Source: Polaromonas sp. (GTDB lineage Bacteria; Pseudomonadota; Gammaproteobacteria; Burkholderiales; Burkholderiaceae_C). From it: a DNA stretch of 8,655 nucleotides. The number at the start of each line of letters is the position of its first letter. Positions within the stretch are counted from its first letter, which is position 1. The notes below the pieces were generated by a model. That model searched no databases. It was given only the letters and a program-made list of their open reading frames with translations, and was not told the origin of the DNA. The position numbers and the translations under genes were made by a program. The DNA lies in NCBI GenBank assembly GCA_025362825.1, contig JANYFF010000554.1:1-8655 (forward strand). Reading direction: 5' to 3'. Below are positions 6,081-8,655 of this stretch, in pieces.

Positions 6081-7061
6081 ATGAAACGTATTTCCCCGGC
6101 CTTACTGATCGCACTGGCAGCCTGCTTGGTTCCGATTGCCCAGGCTCAGCCTCAAGCTTGGCCGAGCAAACCACTGCGCCTGATCGTTGCCTATCCGGCC
6201 GGTGGTGGCCTTGACCTTGTGGCTCGTACCGTGGCCCAACGCCTGTCCGAGCAGCTCAAGCAGCCGGTCGTGGTGGAAAACCGAGGTGGGGCTAGCGGTT
6301 CGATCGGCGCTGACGTAGTTGCCAAGTCTGCGCCCGACGGCTACACACTGCTAATGGCATCTCCAGCCGAAATCATCGTCGGTCCGGTGGCTGGCCAGAA
6401 GACTCCATACAAACCAGAAACCGACTTTACGCCCGTAGCGTTAGCCGGCGAGACTCCGCTGGTTCTAGTAATTCATCCGTCTACTCCGGGCAAAGACCTT
6501 GCTTCGTTTGCAGCTTATGCCAAGAGTAATCCAGGAAAGCTCAGCTACGGAACGCCGGGCAACGGTAGTTCGATGCAGTTTGCAGGCGAATCGTTCAAAG
6601 CAGGCACTGGTGCCTTCATCCTACACATTCCCTACCGCGGCGCAGCGCCCGCGATCAACGATGTGCTGGGCAATCAAATTTCCATGGCCATTGTCGGCAT
6701 GCCGCCAGTGGTGCCGCATGAGAAGTCGGGGAAGCTCAGAATATTGGCCGTCACAACGGCGAAGCGTTCGGCCCTGATGCCCGACATACCTGCTGTAGCA
6801 GAAATGCCTGGCATGCGCGACTTCCGGTTCAGCAACTGGATGGGCGTTTTTGCGCCAGCCGGGACGCCAGCTCCGGTGATTGAGCGCTTGGGCGCCGAGA
6901 TCGCAAAGATGATGCAGGAGCCGGCAACGCGCGAGCGGTTGTTGGCCGCGGGCGTCGAGCCGCTTGGACTCGTCGGCAGGGATTTTAATAGCTTCTTGGC
7001 GGCCGAGCGCAATCGCTACAGCACCGTGGCAAAGGAGCGCAGCATCAGGTTCGAAGAGTGA
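6081..7061 (+). CDS. Bug/TctC-family tripartite tricarboxylate transporter substrate-binding protein
   Basis: This 326-residue periplasmic protein has a signal peptide (MKRISPALLIALAACLVPIA, cleavage probably after AQA at 22). The mature part shows the full Bug pattern: WPSKPLRLIVAYPAGGGLD (27-45), VVVENRGGASGSIGA (63-77), PDGYTLLM (85-92), LSYGTPGNGSS (154-164), HIPYRGAAPAINDVLGNQI (182-200) and NWMGVFAPAGTPAPVI (252-267). Length is typical. Bug proteins bind small carboxylates or related solutes; many are orphan genes with no TctA/TctB membrane partners nearby, as here. LAAC at 12-15 also fits a lipobox, so a lipoprotein form cannot be excluded, though the AQA site is more usual for the family. 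The ATG has a good AAAGGA ribosome binding site (6067-6072). It probably shares the sulfatase transcript and may deliver or sense its substrate or product; that link is inferred from position only. Confidence 0.93.
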   Translation: MKRISPALLIALAACLVPIAQAQPQAWPSKPLRLIVAYPAGGGLDLVARTVAQRLSEQLKQPVVVENRGGASGSIGADVVAKSAPDGYTLLMASPAEIIVGPVAGQKTPYKPETDFTPVALAGETPLVLVIHPSTPGKDLASFAAYAKSNPGKLSYGTPGNGSSMQFAGESFKAGTGAFILHIPYRGAAPAINDVLGNQISMAIVGMPPVVPHEKSGKLRILAVTTAKRSALMPDIPAVAEMPGMRDFRFSNWMGVFAPAGTPAPVIERLGAEIAKMMQEPATRERLLAAGVEPLGLVGRDFNSFLAAERNRYSTVAKERSIRFEE

Positions 7062-7062
7062 C

Positions 7063-7098
7063 CAATCGGATGCGAGCGAAGCCAAGGAACAATCGGAT
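7063..7098. repeat. 9-bp direct repeat just after the Bug gene
   Basis: CAATCGGAT occurs at 7063-7071 and again at 7090-7098, immediately after the Bug stop codon. It may be chance or the trace of a small deletion or duplication at the cassette edge. Confidence 0.3.
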
Positions 7099-7119
7099 CA
7101 AACTCGACTTAACCTGCCG

Positions 7120-7147
7120 TAGCTATTGATACAGGGGCTGCTTGCAC
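7120..7147. repeat. Partial copy of the intergenic inverted repeat seen at 2557-2607
   Basis: TACAGGGGCTGC (7130-7141) matches 2590-2601 exactly, and both copies continue with GCAC shortly after. The AT-rich hairpin half is degenerate here (TAGCTATTGATA). It lies in the 153-bp gap between the Bug gene and rsuA, which holds no gene. Confidence 0.4.
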
Positions 7148-7175
7148 ATGTGCTCATTGGCTCATTGGCTCATTG
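7144..7175. repeat. 10-bp palindrome joined to three tandem 8-bp repeats
   Basis: GCACATGTGC (7144-7153) is a perfect palindrome. It overlaps three head-to-tail copies of GCTCATTG (7152-7159, 7160-7167, 7168-7175), with a partial fourth (GCTT). Each unit contains TCATTG, the half-site of the candidate operator at 4504-4515. The repeats lie near the right edge of the cassette, between convergent genes. Confidence 0.7.
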
Positions 7176-7214
7176 GCTTACAGAAATTTTTGACACCTAA
7201 AACCGACGGTTGTC

Positions 7215-7961
7215 TCAACTCGAAATCGCCGCCAAATCCCCAGCCGTCAACCACCGCCACTGCCCAACCTTCAAATCATCTGGCAAGGCCAGCGCGCCAA
7301 TCCGTGAGCGGTGCAAGCCCCCAACTCCGCCCTCACCTTCCACCCGATTACCCACCGCCGCAATCATGCGCTTGACCTGGTGGTATTTGCCTTCTGTCAG
7401 GGTCAGGCTCAGGGTGTTGTCGCCGGTTTTTTCGCAGGCCGCAGCCCGCACCGGCTTGGGGTCGTCGTCCAGCACCACGCCGATCAGCAACTTTTGCACT
7501 TGCTTGTCTTCCACCGCGTGCTTGGCCGTCACCTCATACACCTTGGGTACGTGGTGTTTGGGCGAGCTCATGCGGTGAATGAACTTACCGTCATCGGACA
7601 GCAGCAGCAGGCCCGTGGTGTCCTGGTCCAGCCGCCCGACGGCCTGGACACCGGCTGCAGCACCACCGCCGCGCTGGCGAATCGGCGACGGCAGCAAGGT
7701 GTAGATGCTCGGGTAGGTGCTGGGTTTTTGCGAGCACTCGTAGCCGGCCGGCTTGTGCAGCATCAGGTAGGCTTTCTCGTGGTACTGCCACGCCGTGCCC
7801 TGAACCTTGAAGTGCAGGCCATCTGCTACGAATTCCATAGCGGGATCGGTCGGTATTTCGCCCGCTACGGCTACAAACCCCTGTTGAATCAGCCCGGCGC
7901 AAACGCGCCGCGTGCCAAAGCCCTGGGAAAAGAGAATTTCTTGAAGTTGCATGGTCGCCAT
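7215..7961 (-). CDS. rsuA: Ribosomal small subunit pseudouridine synthase A (16S rRNA U516)
   Basis: This 248-residue enzyme isomerises a uridine of 16S rRNA to pseudouridine. An N-terminal S4-type RNA-binding domain (about 5-45) precedes the RsuA catalytic domain. Visible motifs are YLMLHKPAGYECSQKP (65-80), the catalytic GRLDQDTTGLLLLSDDG (109-125, Asp112), HRMSSPKHHVPKVYEV (129-144) and TEGKYHQVKRMIAAVGN (189-205). These match E. coli RsuA more closely than RluB/E/F as far as I recall. The start is ATG 7961, with ATG 7952 (MQLQEILFS) as alternative; neither has a clear ribosome binding site. It follows the TSUP permease by 33 bp, probably in one operon. Residues from 146 on are duplicated in the remnant at 3309-3639, so this copy appears to be a hybrid: native 5' part and a 3' end that came with the cassette. 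It looks intact and functional. Confidence 0.9.
   Translation of the reverse strand: MATMQLQEILFSQGFGTRRVCAGLIQQGFVAVAGEIPTDPAMEFVADGLHFKVQGTAWQYHEKAYLMLHKPAGYECSQKPSTYPSIYTLLPSPIRQRGGGAAAGVQAVGRLDQDTTGLLLLSDDGKFIHRMSSPKHHVPKVYEVTAKHAVEDKQVQKLLIGVVLDDDPKPVRAAACEKTGDNTLSLTLTEGKYHQVKRMIAAVGNRVEGEGGVGGLHRSRIGALALPDDLKVGQWRWLTAGDLAAISS
7360..7482. repeat. Right copy of 123-bp identical repeat (inside rsuA)
   Basis: Identical to 3472-3594 and in the same orientation. Within rsuA it codes for residues about 162-203. Sequence on both sides diverges from the left copy, so this is the likely place where two rsuA lineages were joined. Confidence 0.9.
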
Positions 7962-7994
7962 GGGCTTATTGTCGCCGCAGCAAAGCCCCGCGCT

Positions 7995-8655
7995 TCAGCG
8001 CCAAGCGGCCCACAGCATCGACAGACCGGAACACAGCATCAGCGCATCCAGTACATGCACAAAAGCGTGCCGGCTCATGCGGGTGACGACGATTTTCCCG
8101 GCGTAGGTGCCAAGCATTAATGAGCTCCCGACCAACACGCCCTGCAGCGCCACTTCAACAGGCAAGGCGCCAAGCTGCTGAAAGGTAATGACCTTGCTGA
8201 TGTAGATCACCACCGAGCTTGCGGCCTCGGTGGACAGAAAAGCGCCACGGTCCAGCCCGTACGACAGAAACACCGGCACGCTGAGCGGCCCGGTGGACAA
8301 CACCAGCCCGGTCAAAAAACCGATCACCGCACCTGCCAGAGCCAGATGCCATAACTGCAGCTTGATTTGGGTCTTCAGGTGCCAGCGGCGCAGCGGAATC
8401 ATGCACAGAAAAAACACGCCCAGCGCAATTTCAATCGCCTGCGGCGGCAAGCCCAGCAAGGTTCGGGCGCCCAGCGACGCAGCCGGAATGGCCGGCAGCG
8501 AATAAGCCGCAAATGCCCGCCAATCCACCTCTTTCCACCACACGGCCACGCGCGCCAGGTTGCCCATGATGGCTGCCACCGCCATGATGGGGACGGCCTG
8601 CAGCGGTCCGAAGGCATAGACCAGTACCGGCAACAGCATCAGCGATGAACCCGTG
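7995..8655 (-). CDS. TauE/SafE (TSUP) family membrane permease, N-terminus outside window
   Basis: The visible 219 residues are almost all hydrophobic helices. The frame is open to the window edge and reads TGSSLMLLPVLVYAFGP at its start. This is a typical first-half TSUP motif, so the true start lies beyond 8655 and the ATG at 8639 is internal. The second-half counterpart is LSTGPLSVPVFLSYGL, the internal repeat expected of TSUP proteins. About six membrane segments are visible, with the basic stretch RRWHLKTQ between the halves. TSUP permeases move anions such as sulfite, sulfoacetate or other organosulfur and small carboxylate compounds, often outward. The specificity of this one cannot be read. 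It is upstream of rsuA in the same direction with 33 bp between. It lies outside the inferred cassette, so its possible sulfur role need not be linked to the sulfatase. Confidence 0.85.
   Translation of the reverse strand, partial: TGSSLMLLPVLVYAFGPLQAVPIMAVAAIMGNLARVAVWWKEVDWRAFAAYSLPAIPAASLGARTLLGLPPQAIEIALGVFFLCMIPLRRWHLKTQIKLQLWHLALAGAVIGFLTGLVLSTGPLSVPVFLSYGLDRGAFLSTEAASSVVIYISKVITFQQLGALPVEVALQGVLVGSSLMLGTYAGKIVVTRMSRHAFVHVLDALMLCSGLSMLWAAWR

Larger units (their letters stand above)
3640..7214. mobile_element. Putative inserted cassette (GntR regulator, sulfatase, Bug protein) within rsuA
   Basis: The three cassette genes lie between an orphan rsuA 3' end and an intact rsuA, both on the minus strand. 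This is the arrangement left when foreign DNA enters a gene and brings a replacement 3' end. The right limit of the transferred DNA probably extends into rsuA up to the 123-bp block (7360-7482), and the left limit lies between 3472 and 3639. No integrase, transposase, terminal inverted repeat or target-site duplication was found, so the mechanism is more likely homologous than site-specific. The limits given are the edges of rsuA homology. Confidence 0.5.

Noticed and set aside
7152..7175. Short CRISPR-like repeat
   Set aside because: The units are 8 bp, directly adjacent and without spacers, so this is a simple tandem repeat.
7311..8120. A 269-codon plus-strand frame opposite rsuA and the TSUP gene
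   Set aside because: It is antisense to two clearly recognisable genes, spans both of them, and shows no family motif.

Overview
The window reads as a high-GC betaproteobacterial chromosome, most likely Burkholderiales and probably Comamonadaceae. The reasons are a Bug-type (tripartite tricarboxylate transporter) solute-binding protein, several proteins with a Burkholderiales look, and intergenic inverted repeats of the kind common in Polaromonas/Rhodoferax-type genomes. This assignment rests on recognition, not on a search.

Left part (1-3284). On the minus strand, an exported seven-bladed YVTN beta-propeller protein is followed after 2 nt by an exported polysaccharide deacetylase that runs off the left edge. 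Divergent from these is an alpha/beta hydrolase on the plus strand. It converges on a minus-strand, exported, small molybdopterin-binding-fold oxidoreductase, and the gap between them holds a family-type inverted repeat and a possible terminator.

Central cassette (about 3640-7214). A GntR/HutC-family regulator with a UTRA domain (minus) is divergent from a type I sulfatase (plus). The sulfatase is followed by a periplasmic Bug solute-binding protein (plus). The shared 84-bp intergenic region holds a good sigma70 promoter and a perfect 12-bp palindrome at the expected transcription start. A simple reading is an inducible unit for capture and hydrolysis of an organic sulfate (or related) ester, under control of the GntR protein. 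Substrate and membrane transporter are not identifiable here.

Right part (7215-8655). A complete RsuA-type 16S rRNA pseudouridine synthase lies 33 bp downstream of a TauE/SafE (TSUP) permease that runs off the right edge; both are on the minus strand.

The most striking structural point is that the cassette is flanked by two copies of the rsuA 3' end: the one inside intact rsuA on the right, and an orphan 109-codon C-terminal remnant on the left, just upstream of the molybdopterin-fold gene. The two copies are identical over exactly 123 bp and diverge on both sides of that block. This mosaic is what integration of a circular molecule by a single crossover inside rsuA would leave. It implies an ancestral order TSUP - rsuA - molybdopterin-fold gene, later split by about 3.9 kb. 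No integrase, transposase, tRNA, rRNA or CRISPR array was seen.
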